Of a stretch of DNA of 64,000 bases, positions 1 to 9,080 are shown piece after piece (the stretch's first letter is position 1; the number at the start of each line of letters is the position of its first letter). Origin of the DNA: Pseudonocardia sp. HH130630-07 (GTDB taxonomy: Bacteria > Actinomycetota > Actinomycetes > Mycobacteriales > Pseudonocardiaceae); assembly GCF_001698125.1 (NCBI RefSeq), contig NZ_CP013854.1:3472001-3536000 (forward strand), read 5' to 3'. The position numbers were made by a program, and so were the translations under genes. Below the pieces are notes generated by a model, which worked only from the letters and a program-made list of their open reading frames with translations, did no database searches and was not told the DNA's origin.

Positions 1-582
1 GTATAGCCTGATTCGGACAAGGTCGTGCCGCTGTACTTCGGAGCCGTTCCGTCATGAGAGCCGTAGGTGGATACGGTGATGTGTTGATCGGTTTCTGCAC
101 TCCTTCTTCTCTCTTCGCTCTCGTCCGGCTTGAGGCGGCGCAGTGGGCATGGCGTCGTTGACAACCGACTGGAAACCGAGGAGTCGGGTACGATCTTCCG
201 GTTGACGGGTCGCGGTATCGGTCGAGAGGTCGGCTATAGCGTCGGTATCCTGACTCCAGCTGCATGGTCTTGGCTAAAGGCATCGAGCGACCTTCGGTGC
301 GATCGCACGGAAGGTCGCTCGGTGTGAGGCAGAAGGTAGTGGGCCGAGCGTCGTCGCGAATCGCTCGCCGCGATGGGAGCGGTAGACAGTGGGTGGTCTC
401 GTCCGGAAAATCTGCACTCGGGGCGCCCGGACGCCTCCGCGGCGCTACCGGTCTCGGTGGAGTCGCCCTGGGTATGGCCGTGAGGCGTCGAATCAGTATC
501 CGAGGGGATGATGGTCCGGTGGCTGGGGCGGGCGCACCCTCGGCAGGAGGGGGCCTGAATCGTCGTCGGAGGAGGGGTGGAC
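1..582. other. Left-edge non-coding stretch
   Basis: No convincing gene is visible upstream of idi. Short open frames here have arginine/glycine-rich translations typical of random high-GC DNA and lack ribosome binding sites. The clearest structure is the long palindrome at 285-320, annotated separately. A GGAGGAGGGG stretch at 568-577 is the ribosome binding site of the following idi gene. Confidence 0.6.
285..320. terminator. 36-bp near-perfect palindrome (hairpin or operator)
   Basis: The arms GAGCGACCTT (285-294) and AAGGTCGCTC (311-320) are exact reverse complements. The inner 16 bases also pair around a GATC centre, with a single mismatch at 296/309. The whole 36-mer can therefore form a long stem in either strand. 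There is no T-run after it, so it could be an actinobacterial-style terminator of a gene left of the window, or a dimer-protein operator for idi, about 260 bp downstream. The sequence does not decide between them. Confidence 0.5.
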
Positions 583-1083
583 ATGGACGCGACCGGGAGC
601 GGGTTGTCGAGTATGAACGTGAAGCGCGAGAACGACTCGTCCATGATTGAGTACGTGGTGCTTCTCGACGAGCATTTCGCGCCGATCGGCACCGCTCCGA
701 AGGCGGTCGTGCACACCACGGAAACTCCGCTCCACCTCGCCTTCTCCTGCTATGTATTCGATATGGACGGCCGTATCTTGATTACCCGGCGGGCGCTCGG
801 CAAGAAGGCGTGGCCCGGCGTCTGGTCCAATTCTTTCTGCGGCCATCCCGGCCCGGGAGAAGACCCGGAGGGTGCACTCCGTCGGAGAGGGGCGCAGGAG
901 CTCGGTATGACGGTCAGTGAGCCCAGTGTCGCCCTGGCTGACTTTCGGTACGAAGCCCAGGATGTCAGTGGAATTGTCGAGAACGAGTTCTGTCCGGTGT
1001 GGACTGCCACGGTAAGCTCCGACCCCCGCCCGGTGGTGGACGAGGTCTGCGAATGGCGGTGGATCGACTGGCGGGTACTCATT
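583..1083 (+). pseudogene. idi: Isopentenyl-diphosphate delta-isomerase, 5' part (split by IS)
   Basis: This fragment encodes about 167 residues of type 1 isopentenyl-diphosphate isomerase, the cytosolic Nudix-fold enzyme that interconverts IPP and DMAPP for isoprenoid synthesis. Visible family signatures are the LHLAFS segment, TRRALGKKAWPGVW, the NSFCGHPGPGED stretch with the catalytic-region Cys and His, and IVENEFCPVW near the Glu metal ligands. I chose ATG 583 because it lies 7 nt after GGAGG; a GTG at 577 overlaps that site. Coding is interrupted after the Ile codon ATT (1081-1083) by the IS at 1084-2070. Translation then runs a few codons into the IS to a stop at 1110. The missing C-terminus resumes at 2074, so the chromosomal copy is almost certainly inactive. 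Confidence 0.93.
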
Positions 1084-2070
1084 GAGCCTTTCCCAGTAGG
1101 TGCTGGTTGATCATGTGGTTCGGTCGTGCTCGACGTGGAGGAGAACGAGCGCGGCGGCGGTGATCGCGCCGATCCGCCAGGGGCAGAAGCTGACCCGACG
1201 CAGCGCCTTGAAGGTGGTCTTGAGCAGGGAGTTCCCGCGTTCGGCCACAGCCCTGACGGCGGAGTGCAGCGTGTTGACGGTGCGCTTGTCCTCCGACAGC
1301 CCACTGCCGGTGGGGGTCTTGAACGGGCAGGTCAGGCGGGTGTTCTCACCGTCGTAGCCGAGGTCGGCGAGCACGACGTGGGTGTCGTCGGTCCAGTCCT
1401 CGATCGCGTCGAGCAGGCCGGGGTGGCCGCGGGCGCAGGTGGTGTCGTGCTCGCGGCCCGGGCGCACCGGGGATGTCCACAACGGCCACCCGTCAGGCGC
1501 GGTGAGGACCTGAACGTTCCCGCCGTGGACGTGGTGCTTGCCCGACCACCACAGATCCACTCCCGGGGTCGGTCCGGGAGTGCGGGAGCGGTCAGTGTGG
1601 ATCACGGTGCCGTCGAGGTGAACGTGGGTGTGCCCGGCGGTGCGGGCCGCGAGCAGCGCGCCGGGCAGTCCAGGCGCGGCGGCGGCCAGAACGTCGATGC
1701 CTTCGTGCAGGTAGCGGTAGGTACTCGACAGGCTCAGTTGGTTGTCGGTGGCGAGCTGGGCGACCCGGGTGGCGTCGAGGAACCAGCGCAGCACCAGCAC
1801 CGCGTGGCGGTCACAGTCCAGCGCGCGGCGCCCGCGCCGGGTCCCGCGCCGGAGGCGTTCCTCGGCCAACAGTCGCGACAACATGGACGCGGTGGGCTCC
1901 CCGATCGGGAGCACGGCGGTGTAGGTGACAGGTTCGGGCACGCGGGACCTCGGTGGTGAGTCGATCTTTGAGCGGACCGACCTCTTCTACCGGGGTCCCG
2001 CACCCTCGTTGAGCACCTCCACGCCCCCGGCGTGTCGCCGCCAGCCGCTCCCCACTACTGGGAAAGGCTC
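1084..2070 (-). mobile_element. IS5-family (IS1031-like) insertion sequence in idi
   Basis: A 987-bp element bounded by a perfect 16-bp inverted repeat: GAGCCTTTCCCAGTAG at 1084-1099 and its reverse complement at 2055-2070. It is flanked by a 3-bp duplication ATT (1081-1083 and 2071-2073). One DDE transposase gene fills it on the minus strand. Removing the element and one ATT restores an unbroken idi frame, which proves the borders. A 3-bp target duplication fits the IS1031 subgroup of the IS5 family. Confidence 0.93.
1111..1941 (-). CDS. IS5-family DDE transposase
   Basis: A 276-residue transposase of the compact DDE_Tnp_4-like type. An N-terminal region with a helix-turn-helix look (LSLSSTYRYLHEGIDVL) is followed by candidate catalytic acids: Asp in HLDGTVIHTD, Asp in LADLGYDGE and Glu in VAERGNSLLK. 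Length and single-ORF layout match one-gene IS5-family elements. It is intact, starts with GTG inside the left part of the element and ends just inside the other inverted repeat. Intact ORF and perfect termini suggest recent insertion. Confidence 0.9.
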   Translation of the reverse strand: MPEPVTYTAVLPIGEPTASMLSRLLAEERLRRGTRRGRRALDCDRHAVLVLRWFLDATRVAQLATDNQLSLSSTYRYLHEGIDVLAAAAPGLPGALLAARTAGHTHVHLDGTVIHTDRSRTPGPTPGVDLWWSGKHHVHGGNVQVLTAPDGWPLWTSPVRPGREHDTTCARGHPGLLDAIEDWTDDTHVVLADLGYDGENTRLTCPFKTPTGSGLSEDKRTVNTLHSAVRAVAERGNSLLKTTFKALRRVSFCPWRIGAITAAALVLLHVEHDRTT

Positions 2071-2073
2071 ATT

Positions 2074-2169
2074 GAAACCGTTGCCGCCGCACCTTTCCTA
2101 TTCAGTCCGTGGCTGCAGCTGCAGGTTCCCCTTCTAGCGGCTGGCTCCGGCGTGCGGTCAGATGTCTGA
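2074..2169 (+). pseudogene. idi: idi 3' remnant
   Basis: After the second ATT copy the idi frame resumes (ETVAAAPFLFSPWLQLQ) and ends at TGA 2167-2169. The FSPW motif is the conserved C-terminal element of type 1 IPP isomerases, where the Trp lies near the active site. Joined to the 5' part it gives a protein of about 199 residues, slightly longer than the E. coli enzyme. The fragment has no start of its own. Confidence 0.9.
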
Positions 2170-2279
2170 GGCTCGGTACGGATGAGTGAGCGCGCCCTGC
2201 GGGATTTGCCCCGGTATGTCGGTGGTTCTGGTGGGATGGGTGCTACGGGTCGCGCACCGTACCTGCGGCTGCCCCGGGT

Positions 2280-2864
2280 CTAGGGTGTGTCTCCCAATGC
2301 GCGGAGCCAGGTGACGATTGCCTTCAGGACGGCGCCGCCGCGGAAGGTCAGGGCGAGCTTGTCGTAACGGGTGGCCAGCCCGCGCCACTGCTTGACGTGG
2401 CAGAACCCGCGCTCGACGACGTTGCGGTTTCGGTAGTCGACCGGATCGAATGCGGGCGGTCGGCCGCCGCGTGAGCCGCGTCGTTTGCGGTGTCCCTGCT
2501 GGTCAGAGGGCTCCGGAATGACAGCGATGATCCGGCGCTCGCGCAGGTGCCGGCGGATCGCGCGTGAGGAGTAGGCCTTGTCCGCGCGCACGCGTTCGGG
2601 CCGGGTCCGGGGTCGTCCCGGGCCCGGTCGGGCGATGCTCAGGTGCGCCATCAGGTGCGGAAACATTGGCGAGTCGCCGCCCTGGCCGGGGCCGAGGAGG
2701 ACCACCAGCGGGCGGCCGTGCCCGTCAACGAGCTGGTGGATCTTCGTCGACAGCCCTCCGCGGGACCGTCCCAGCGCGTGATCTGCTGGTTCGGCGAGCA
2801 GATTCGTGTAGTTCGATCCGGCCCCCTGTGTCGCGCTTGAGGGTCGCGGCGTGCTGGTGGGCAC
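2280..2864 (-). CDS. IS5-family transposase, orfB
   Basis: The second half of the same transposase. The conserved part starts at GRSRGGLSTKIHQLVDGHGR and carries the second catalytic Asp in VRADKAYSS and the catalytic Glu in RNVVERGFCHVKQWR. It ends LRALGDTP, and its stop codon uses the flanking TA at the element border. The first roughly 25 residues in this frame may be used only after the frameshift from orfA. Confidence 0.83.
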   Translation of the reverse strand: MPTSTPRPSSATQGAGSNYTNLLAEPADHALGRSRGGLSTKIHQLVDGHGRPLVVLLGPGQGGDSPMFPHLMAHLSIARPGPGRPRTRPERVRADKAYSSRAIRRHLRERRIIAVIPEPSDQQGHRKRRGSRGGRPPAFDPVDYRNRNVVERGFCHVKQWRGLATRYDKLALTFRGGAVLKAIVTWLRALGDTP

Positions 2865-3224
2865 GGATGATCGTGGAGTCCACGCTGACCGCCCACCCGA
2901 GCACCTCGGCGGCGTCGGCCTCGATCAGAAGAGCAGCCAGGATGTGGTCCCAGGTGCCGTCGCCGCTGTAGCGGCGGTGCCGCTTCCACAACGTCTGCCA
3001 CGGCCCGAACTCGGCTGGGGCGTCGCGCCAGGGAAGCCCGCACCGATACCGGTAGATGATCCCCTCGATCACCCGGCGGTCATCGCGGAACGGGCGCCCG
3101 CGACGACCCTCGGAGGAGGGCAACAGCGGCGCCAGACGGGCCCACTGGGCATCAGTCAGGACAGCGGTACGCGGCACCGATCAAGCATCGCGCACCCCGC
3201 TCCGCCCATTTGGGAGACACGCTC
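2283..3224 (-). mobile_element. IS5-family (IS427-like) insertion sequence
   Basis: A 942-bp element with imperfect terminal repeats: GGGTGTGTCTCCCAA at the left, and GAGCGTGTCTCCCAA as the reverse complement of the right end. It is flanked by a TA duplication (2281-2282, 3225-3226). It encodes a transposase in two overlapping frames on the minus strand, as is usual for IS427-type elements that rely on programmed frameshifting. A related copy, nested with other ISs, starts at 14555. Confidence 0.85.
2725..3177 (-). CDS. IS5-family transposase, orfA
   Basis: The first frame of a split transposase (150 residues). It begins MPRTAVLTDAQWARLAPLLP, the DUF4096-type N-terminus of these transposases, and includes GRRGRPFRDDRRVIEGIIYRYR and the first catalytic Asp region (VSVDSTIIRAHQH). 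The conserved protein continues in another frame (orfB) that overlaps its end by 140 nt. A frameshift in the overlap is needed to make the full DDE enzyme. The real orfA sequence is conserved only to about the GGRIELHES region. Confidence 0.85.
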   Translation of the reverse strand: MPRTAVLTDAQWARLAPLLPSSEGRRGRPFRDDRRVIEGIIYRYRCGLPWRDAPAEFGPWQTLWKRHRRYSGDGTWDHILAALLIEADAAEVLGWAVSVDSTIIRAHQHAATLKRDTGGRIELHESARRTSRSRAGTVPRRAVDEDPPAR

Positions 3225-3255
3225 TAGCCCTGGGACATGTCACTCTCTGCATTCG

Positions 3256-4502
3256 TTAGCGTGGCTCACGAAATCTTTGAACCCGGCGGACCAGGCGAAC
3301 CCCTCTCCACTGGTCTGCCGCCACCCCCGGGGTGGGGGTGCCCCCACCCATAGGCACGGGGCGCACGCCGCGTGACGTTGCCGCAGGCCCGGGGCTGCTC
3401 GGACGCTGTCGCATGCTCGGCTGGTGGTGGCGCTTCGTCGTGAACGCGGCGACGATCCCGGCGGCGTCCGCGCCGCCCAGGCCCAGCGAGCCGGCGGTGC
3501 GGGCGCAGGCCTGCCAGTCCCGGCCGCAGAGCACCGCGCTGATGTCGATGACGGCGTCGGTGAGCGGCATGGGGCAGCCGATCCGGGCGGCGAGCGAGCT
3601 CCAGATCACCATGCTGAACGGGATGTCCTCGGTGAAGTACCGGTGCGAGGGCGAATCCGGCTCCGGGAAGTCCAACGGTCCGTAACTGCTCTGGATGCGC
3701 TCGGACAACGTTCCCTCGGTGACCCCGTAGGACCGGGTGAGGAAATCCGGGAAACTCACCGCCGGTACTCCCTGTGCATCGGCCAGCGCCAGTCGTTCGG
3801 CGTCGATGGCGCCGATCAGTTCGGAGATCCGCGGGGTCGCCAGTGTGTTGTGCGGCAGTCGGGCACCGTCCTCGACGGACTTGAAGTTCAGCAGCGCCGG
3901 GGGACGTGATAGACCGCGCCGATCCGGGAGTGGCCGACGGTGAGCGCGTCGATGTCGGGGACGTAGCGGTCGTCGAAGTAGTGCGCGAGCCGGTCGCGGA
4001 TCTCGGCCACCGCGTCCGACGGCGTGGCGCCGATCCGGACGCTCGGCTTGATCGAACCGATGTAGACCTCGGCGGGCCCCTGCAGCCGGCAGGTGTAGAG
4101 GCTGGTCGCCGTCACGGCGATCAGGCAGGGCTTGCGTCCGGCTGCCGTGAAGCTCCTGGCGAGTTCGAGGCCGCTGTCCAGCGCGCTGGGCTGGTACAGC
4201 ACCAGTTGCTCGGGTTCGGCGATCCCGGCGAGCCCACCGTCGAGCTCGCGGTGGGCGAAGGCCGGGACCGCGACCACGACCACGTCCGCCCCCGCCACCG
4301 CTGCCGGTAGCCCGGTGGTCAGCAGGGCGGGCATCGCGGTGCCCTCAGTGGCACCGGACAACCCGATCCCGCCGCGGGCCTGGATCGCGTCGAACTCCGA
4401 CGACCACGGCGAGTAGAGGCGGACCTCGTGACCGCGAAGGGTCAGATGACCCGCGATCGCATGCCCGACATTGCCGGCGCCGAGTACGGCCACGATTCCC
4501 AC
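3256..4502 (-). pseudogene. Opine/octopine dehydrogenase-like oxidoreductase, frameshifted
   Basis: The N-terminal 200 residues (4502 down to about 3905) form an NAD(P)-binding Rossmann domain starting VLGAGNVGHAIAGHLTLRGHEV. Family-typical VPAFAHRE and YTCRLQGPAEVYIGSIKP follow. After HVP the frame is lost at a run of five C (minus strand, about 3899-3903). One extra C would continue as PPALLNFKSVEDGARLPHN, then LTRSYGV and HRYFTEDIPFSM, the octopine/nopaline dehydrogenase C-terminal domain. The GTG start has AGGAGG 5 nt upstream. The frameshift may be a real mutation or a homopolymer base-call error. The last roughly 40 residues in the downstream frame look random. Such enzymes reductively couple an amino acid and a keto acid; the substrate here is unknown. 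Confidence 0.82.
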
Positions 4503-4674
4503 ACATGCCTCCTGAGGTTAAATACGACCCTCCCCGAAATTGTTTTCGCGGAATGAGGTCGACGTCAGGTGACTGTAGGTGGGGACGCTGCCGCAGCGCA
4601 CTGCATGCTGCGACAGAACTGTGGTGAACGATTCGTGGTTTCGACAGATCGATGTCTCGGGCGGCCGCCGCCGG

Positions 4675-7600
4675 TCAGCCGCCCGCCTGTAGCGGGGTCT
4701 GGACGAGCCGCACCCCGCGGCGCCGGTTGATGAACTGGGCTCGTCCGGTCGGCAGGGTTCGCGGCTTGACGTTGCCGAGGAAGGCGCCCTCGTCGCGTGG
4801 GCACGAGAACAAGACCCCTGGCGTCCCGAGTTCCCACATCCGGCGCATGACCGAGTTCATCATCGACCGGTTGGCCCCCGAGGTACTGCGCGCGACGATC
4901 AGGTGCAGCCCGATGTCCGCGCCCTGGGCGATCAGCGGCAGCAGCGGATCGAGCGGGCCACCGCCCATACCGCCGCCCTCGACGAGCTCCAGGTCGTCGA
5001 TGATGATGTAGAGGCGCACGCCGGTCCACCAGTCGCGCAGCGGCAGCCGGCTCGGCGGGATCTCCGAACCCGGGACGCGTTTCGCCAGCGAACCGGCTGC
5101 GCTGGCGACAGCCGCGGTAAGCGCTTCGTTGCCTACCGCGTAGTCGAGCCGGTTGTCCTCCGGCACCGCGTCGTAGAGTTCACGGCGGACGTCGCCAAAC
5201 AATACCTTGGCTTCGTCCGGCGCGTGATGGGCGACGACCGAGCGGGCGATGTGCCGCATCAGACTGGTCTTGCCCGTCTCGGCGTCTCCGAACACCATCA
5301 GGTGCGGGCTCGCGTCGAAGTCCAGCCACTGTACCCCGAGCTCGACGTCCTCGATGCCCAGCGGCATCCGCATCTCCGCAGTCGAGGTCGGGGCGGTGGG
5401 TGCAGGCAGGTTCGCAGGCGACAGCTTCATCGGCAGCAGCCGCACCGCCGGGGCCGTCGGCGCGTCGGGGACGGCGAGGGCGTCGGCCAGGTCGGTCGTC
5501 GCGTCCGCGAGATCCGATGTGCGCTGGTCACCGTCGATCCGGGGTAGTGCGGTGAGGAAGTGCAGCCGGTCCGGGGTGATGCCGCGGCCGGGGCGTTGCG
5601 GCACCGTAGCGGCGAACCGGCCGTTGACCTCGGAGTCCGACGGATCGCCGAGCCGGAGCTCGTAGCGGGTCCCCAGTACGTCGCGCAGCCAGGGGCGCAT
5701 CTCCGCCCAGCGGCTGGACGCGACCAGCAGGTGGACGCCGAAGCTGAGCCCGCGGGCCGCGATCTCGGAGAACCGGTCCTCCAGGGTCTCGAAGTCCTGG
5801 CGGATCGTGTACCAGCCGTCCACGACCAGGAACACGTCGCCGTAGGGGTCCTCGTCGTGGAACCGGCCGGCCGCCCTGGCCCGCCGGTAGGTGGCCATCG
5901 AGTCGATGCCGTTCGAGGCGAACAACGCCTCGCGCCGGGCGAGCAGGTTCGTCGTCTCGAGCACGGTGCGGGTCACCCGGTCCCGGTCCAGCCGTCCGCC
6001 GACGCTGCCGACGTGCGGCAACGACGACAGCGAGGACAGCGTGCCGCCGAAGTCCAGACAGTAGAACTGGACCTCGCGGGCCGAGTGGGTCAGTGCGAGC
6101 CCGGCGATCAGTGTGCGGAGCAGGGTGCTCTTGCCGCTCTGCGGCCCGCCGACGACCGCGACGTTGCCGCGTGGCCCGGCCAGGTCGGCCAGCAGCAGGT
6201 CGCGGCGCTGCTGGTCCGGCAGGTCGACCAGGCCGACCGGCACCGACAGCGCGCCGGTACCCAGCCCGCCGACCGGGCGCAGGCCCAGCTGCGGGTGGTC
6301 GACCAGCGGGGGGAGCAGCTGGTCCAGAGTCGGGGCGAGCTTCAGCGGCGGCAGCCACACCTGGTGCGCTCGCGGGCCGATGCCCTCCAGGCGCTCGATC
6401 AGCACGTCAATCATCGCCTGGGTCCGCTCGGCGATCTCCGGCTCCGGCTCCGGGTCCGGCTCGGGCTCCGGCGTCTGCGGCGGCTCGACGTAGTCGCTGT
6501 GGAAAGCGATGACCTGCTGCTCGACCTCGGTCCGTGCGGTACGGCGCCGAGCGGGACGGTACGGGGCCGAGGAGTAGGCGCCCTTGAACCGGACCAGGGT
6601 CTGGGTGTCCGGGCGCAGGTAGCCGTTGCCGGGGCTCGACGGCAGCTCGTAGGCGTCCGGGACGCCGATCACGCTGCGTGACTCGCCGGGAGAGAAGGTC
6701 CGCAGGCCGATCCGGTACGACAGATGGGTCTCGACCTTCGAGATGCGGCCCTCGTCAAGCCGCTGGCTGGCGAGCAACATGTGCACCCCGAGGCTGCGGC
6801 CGAGCCGCCCAATCATCGCGAAGACATCGATGAACTCGGGCTTGGACGTCAACATCTCGGAGAACTCGTCGACAACGACGAACAACGCCGGCATCGGTTC
6901 CAGGGGGGTTCCCGCGGCCCGGGCCGCCTCGTAGTCGCGGCGCGAGGCGTAGTTGCCGGCCGCCCGCAGGTGCTCCTGGCGCCGGGTCAGCTCACCGGTC
7001 AGCGCGTCCTTCATCCGGTCGACGAGCTCCAGCTCGTCGACCAGGTTCGTGATGACCGCCGAGGTGTGCGGCAACCGGTCGAAGCCGAGGAACGCCGCAC
7101 CACCCTTGAAGTCGACGAGGACGAAGTTCAGGTCCTCCGACGAGTGCGTTGTGGCCAGCGCGAGCACCAGCGTCCGCAGCAGCTCGCTCTTGCCCGAACC
7201 GGTCGCACCGACACACATGCCGTGCGGGCCCATGCCGTCCTCGGCGGACTCCTTCAGATCCAGCTCCAGCGGGCCGCCCGCCCCGGCGATCCCGATCGGC
7301 ACCCGCAGCCGGCGCCGCGCCGAGCGACGCTCCGTGCGGTAGCGGACCGGGTCGAAGGTCCGCACGTCGCCGACGCCCAGCAGCGCGGCGAGGTCGTAGT
7401 CGGACACCAGCGGCTCGTCGCTGTTCGCCGTGGCGGTGCCGATCCGGTAGCGCGACATCGTCCTGGCCAGCGCCGCCGCGGACGCCTCCCCGAGCTGGTC
7501 GGGACGGCACAACGCCCGGTTGTGCGGCTTGCCGAGCCGGTCGAAGGTCACCGTGCTCGCCTGCTCCGGGCCGATCTCCAGGTAGAGCGTGTCGGCGCGG

Positions 7601-8886
7601 GCTGCCCAGGACATCGACCCGGCGACATCGATCACGATCGTGTTCCGGTAGCTCTCGCCCGCGACGCGGTGGTCATCGGACACGGCTACGCCGTCGAGCA
7701 CTAGGATAACCAGCGGCTCGGTCGCCGTCACCGGGCTCCCGACCTCGAACCCGGGGCGCCCGGCGAAGGCGGTACCGCCGAGCAGGTCCTCAGCGCCGGG
7801 GAGGGAGTCCGTGACCAGGCGGAGCTCACCCGCACCGTCACGGACGTCGGGATCGAGATGGTGAGGCAGCCACTTGCACCAGTCCCACCGGGCACGCCGG
7901 TCGGCGGAGGCGGCGATGACGAGGCGGACGTCACCGGGGGCGTGTGCGGTCGCAACCTGGGCCAGGAGCGCGCGGACGGCACCGAGCACCGGGTCCGGGC
8001 CGGGGACGGCCCCCGGCTCGTCCGTGCCGTCCTCCTGGTCAGGCGCCGTGGCGGTCACGCCTTCGCGGACCGGGGCCTGCGCCAGGCGGCCGAGCGTGGC
8101 CGCCGGCGGCTGTTCTGCACTGTCCTCATCGGAAGTCAACGACCTTTCCCGACCGTCCAGGAGGCCGGGATCGGCGGTGCCCGGGTCGTCGGCGGTGGGG
8201 TTGAACCCCGTCGGGGCGTCGTCCGGCGCAGCGCGCAGCTGGATGCGGGCGAAGCCCCGAAGGTAGATCGCGATCGGCGCGTTCGGCAGCGTCGAGTAGG
8301 CCCGCAGGAACCGGCGAAGCGCGTGCGCGGCCAGCGGCTCGAGGTCCTCGATCGGCTTGGTGTCCGGAGTGACCAAGCGCAGCGCCGAACGCTGCGCACC
8401 GACCCCGATCCGGGCCTCGCTGAAGTCGTCGTGCGACGGCCGGCGTTCCCACAGCCGGTAACCGAGTGCGATCGACCACAGCGAACGCGGGTCCGGATGG
8501 GTCCAACGGGCAGCGTGCTGCTGGGCGAGCAGGCCCTTGCGCACCCGGCGCCGGAGCTGGCCGAGGTAGCGGATGTAGTCCCGCCGGTGGCCGTGCAGCT
8601 TCTGCTTGTGCTCGACGGCACGGCGCAGGAGCTGAGCGAACATCATGCCCGCCACCGACAGCACCATCAGGCCGCCGCCGATATAGGACAGGGTACCGGA
8701 GCCCGGGCGCAGGAACATCATCATCATGGCGAGCGCGCCGAGGCCCATCGGCGCGTACATCAGGATCGAACTGAGCCCGCCGCCGGTGTCCTCCGGAATG
8801 GCGGGTGGCTCCTGGAGCTCGATGTCCTCCTCCGGGGCCGGCGGCTTCTGCCGGCGTGACCGTCGGGCGAACAACATCGAGCTCAC
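4675..8886 (-). CDS. eccC: EccC, T7SS FtsK/SpoIIIE-type triple ATPase
   Basis: The 1,403-residue fused EccCa/Cb motor of the ESX inner-membrane complex, which recognises substrate export signals. Two adjacent membrane segments (about 41-59 and 66-86) follow a short proline-rich cytosolic start. Three FtsK-like ATPase modules follow, with P-loops GATGSGKS (near 560), GGPQSGKS (near 917) and GDAETGKT (near 1204). The first module also has VVVDEFSEM as Walker B. The open frame continues 278 codons upstream antisense to eccD, but homology begins at (V)SSMLFARR, so I use GTG 8886. This start overlaps the stop of a leader ORF (GTGA). It is divergent from eccD. All three P-loops look complete, unlike some homologues in which modules 2 and 3 are degenerate. 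Confidence 0.96.
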   Translation of the reverse strand: MSSMLFARRSRRQKPPAPEEDIELQEPPAIPEDTGGGLSSILMYAPMGLGALAMMMMFLRPGSGTLSYIGGGLMVLSVAGMMFAQLLRRAVEHKQKLHGHRRDYIRYLGQLRRRVRKGLLAQQHAARWTHPDPRSLWSIALGYRLWERRPSHDDFSEARIGVGAQRSALRLVTPDTKPIEDLEPLAAHALRRFLRAYSTLPNAPIAIYLRGFARIQLRAAPDDAPTGFNPTADDPGTADPGLLDGRERSLTSDEDSAEQPPAATLGRLAQAPVREGVTATAPDQEDGTDEPGAVPGPDPVLGAVRALLAQVATAHAPGDVRLVIAASADRRARWDWCKWLPHHLDPDVRDGAGELRLVTDSLPGAEDLLGGTAFAGRPGFEVGSPVTATEPLVILVLDGVAVSDDHRVAGESYRNTIVIDVAGSMSWAARADTLYLEIGPEQASTVTFDRLGKPHNRALCRPDQLGEASAAALARTMSRYRIGTATANSDEPLVSDYDLAALLGVGDVRTFDPVRYRTERRSARRRLRVPIGIAGAGGPLELDLKESAEDGMGPHGMCVGATGSGKSELLRTLVLALATTHSSEDLNFVLVDFKGGAAFLGFDRLPHTSAVITNLVDELELVDRMKDALTGELTRRQEHLRAAGNYASRRDYEAARAAGTPLEPMPALFVVVDEFSEMLTSKPEFIDVFAMIGRLGRSLGVHMLLASQRLDEGRISKVETHLSYRIGLRTFSPGESRSVIGVPDAYELPSSPGNGYLRPDTQTLVRFKGAYSSAPYRPARRRTARTEVEQQVIAFHSDYVEPPQTPEPEPDPEPEPEIAERTQAMIDVLIERLEGIGPRAHQVWLPPLKLAPTLDQLLPPLVDHPQLGLRPVGGLGTGALSVPVGLVDLPDQQRRDLLLADLAGPRGNVAVVGGPQSGKSTLLRTLIAGLALTHSAREVQFYCLDFGGTLSSLSSLPHVGSVGGRLDRDRVTRTVLETTNLLARREALFASNGIDSMATYRRARAAGRFHDEDPYGDVFLVVDGWYTIRQDFETLEDRFSEIAARGLSFGVHLLVASSRWAEMRPWLRDVLGTRYELRLGDPSDSEVNGRFAATVPQRPGRGITPDRLHFLTALPRIDGDQRTSDLADATTDLADALAVPDAPTAPAVRLLPMKLSPANLPAPTAPTSTAEMRMPLGIEDVELGVQWLDFDASPHLMVFGDAETGKTSLMRHIARSVVAHHAPDEAKVLFGDVRRELYDAVPEDNRLDYAVGNEALTAAVASAAGSLAKRVPGSEIPPSRLPLRDWWTGVRLYIIIDDLELVEGGGMGGGPLDPLLPLIAQGADIGLHLIVARSTSGANRSMMNSVMRRMWELGTPGVLFSCPRDEGAFLGNVKPRTLPTGRAQFINRRRGVRLVQTPLQAGG

Positions 8887-8948
8887 GAGCTCGTCCTGCC
8901 GGTGCACGTGGGCCGCGTTCGCGGTGCCGGACAGACGGGTGCGCTCAC
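8883..8948 (-). CDS. 21-codon leader ORF translationally coupled to eccC
   Basis: A minus-strand GTG at 8948 lies 4-5 nt after a strong AAGGAGGA ribosome binding site (about 8951-8959). It opens a 21-codon frame with sequence MSAPVCPAPRTRPTCTGRTS plus one Ser. Its TGA (8885-8883) overlaps the eccC GTG start in a GTGA arrangement, while eccC itself has only a weak AGGACGAG upstream. The layout suggests that ribosomes load at the leader and re-initiate on eccC. The peptide itself has no recognisable domain. It could also be the relic of an older, longer start. Confidence 0.5.
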   Translation of the reverse strand: MSAPVCPAPRTRPTCTGRTSS

Positions 8949-9080
8949 GTGTCCTCCTTGGTGGGTGAACTTCCCACGATCGCGGCCGCCGCCCCACCGG
9001 TGCGGTGCCCGGTGTGGGTGGCGGACCTACGGTTGCGATCGGTTCACGGTCTTCGACCCTGGCAGGAAGGACCTGAACGC
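8949..9080. promoter_or_regulatory. Divergent eccC/eccD intergenic control region
   Basis: The short gap between the eccC leader ORF and eccD must hold promoters for both transcripts. It contains the leader ribosome binding site (CTCCTT on the plus strand near 8953) and, for eccD, AGGAAGG at 9064-9070. I could not identify convincing -10/-35 boxes. The eccD start GTG 9081 lies 10 nt after its site. Confidence 0.45.

Noticed and set aside
158..194. TTGACA with TACGAT as a promoter before idi
   Set aside because: The spacing is 25 nt, too long for a sigma-70-type promoter.
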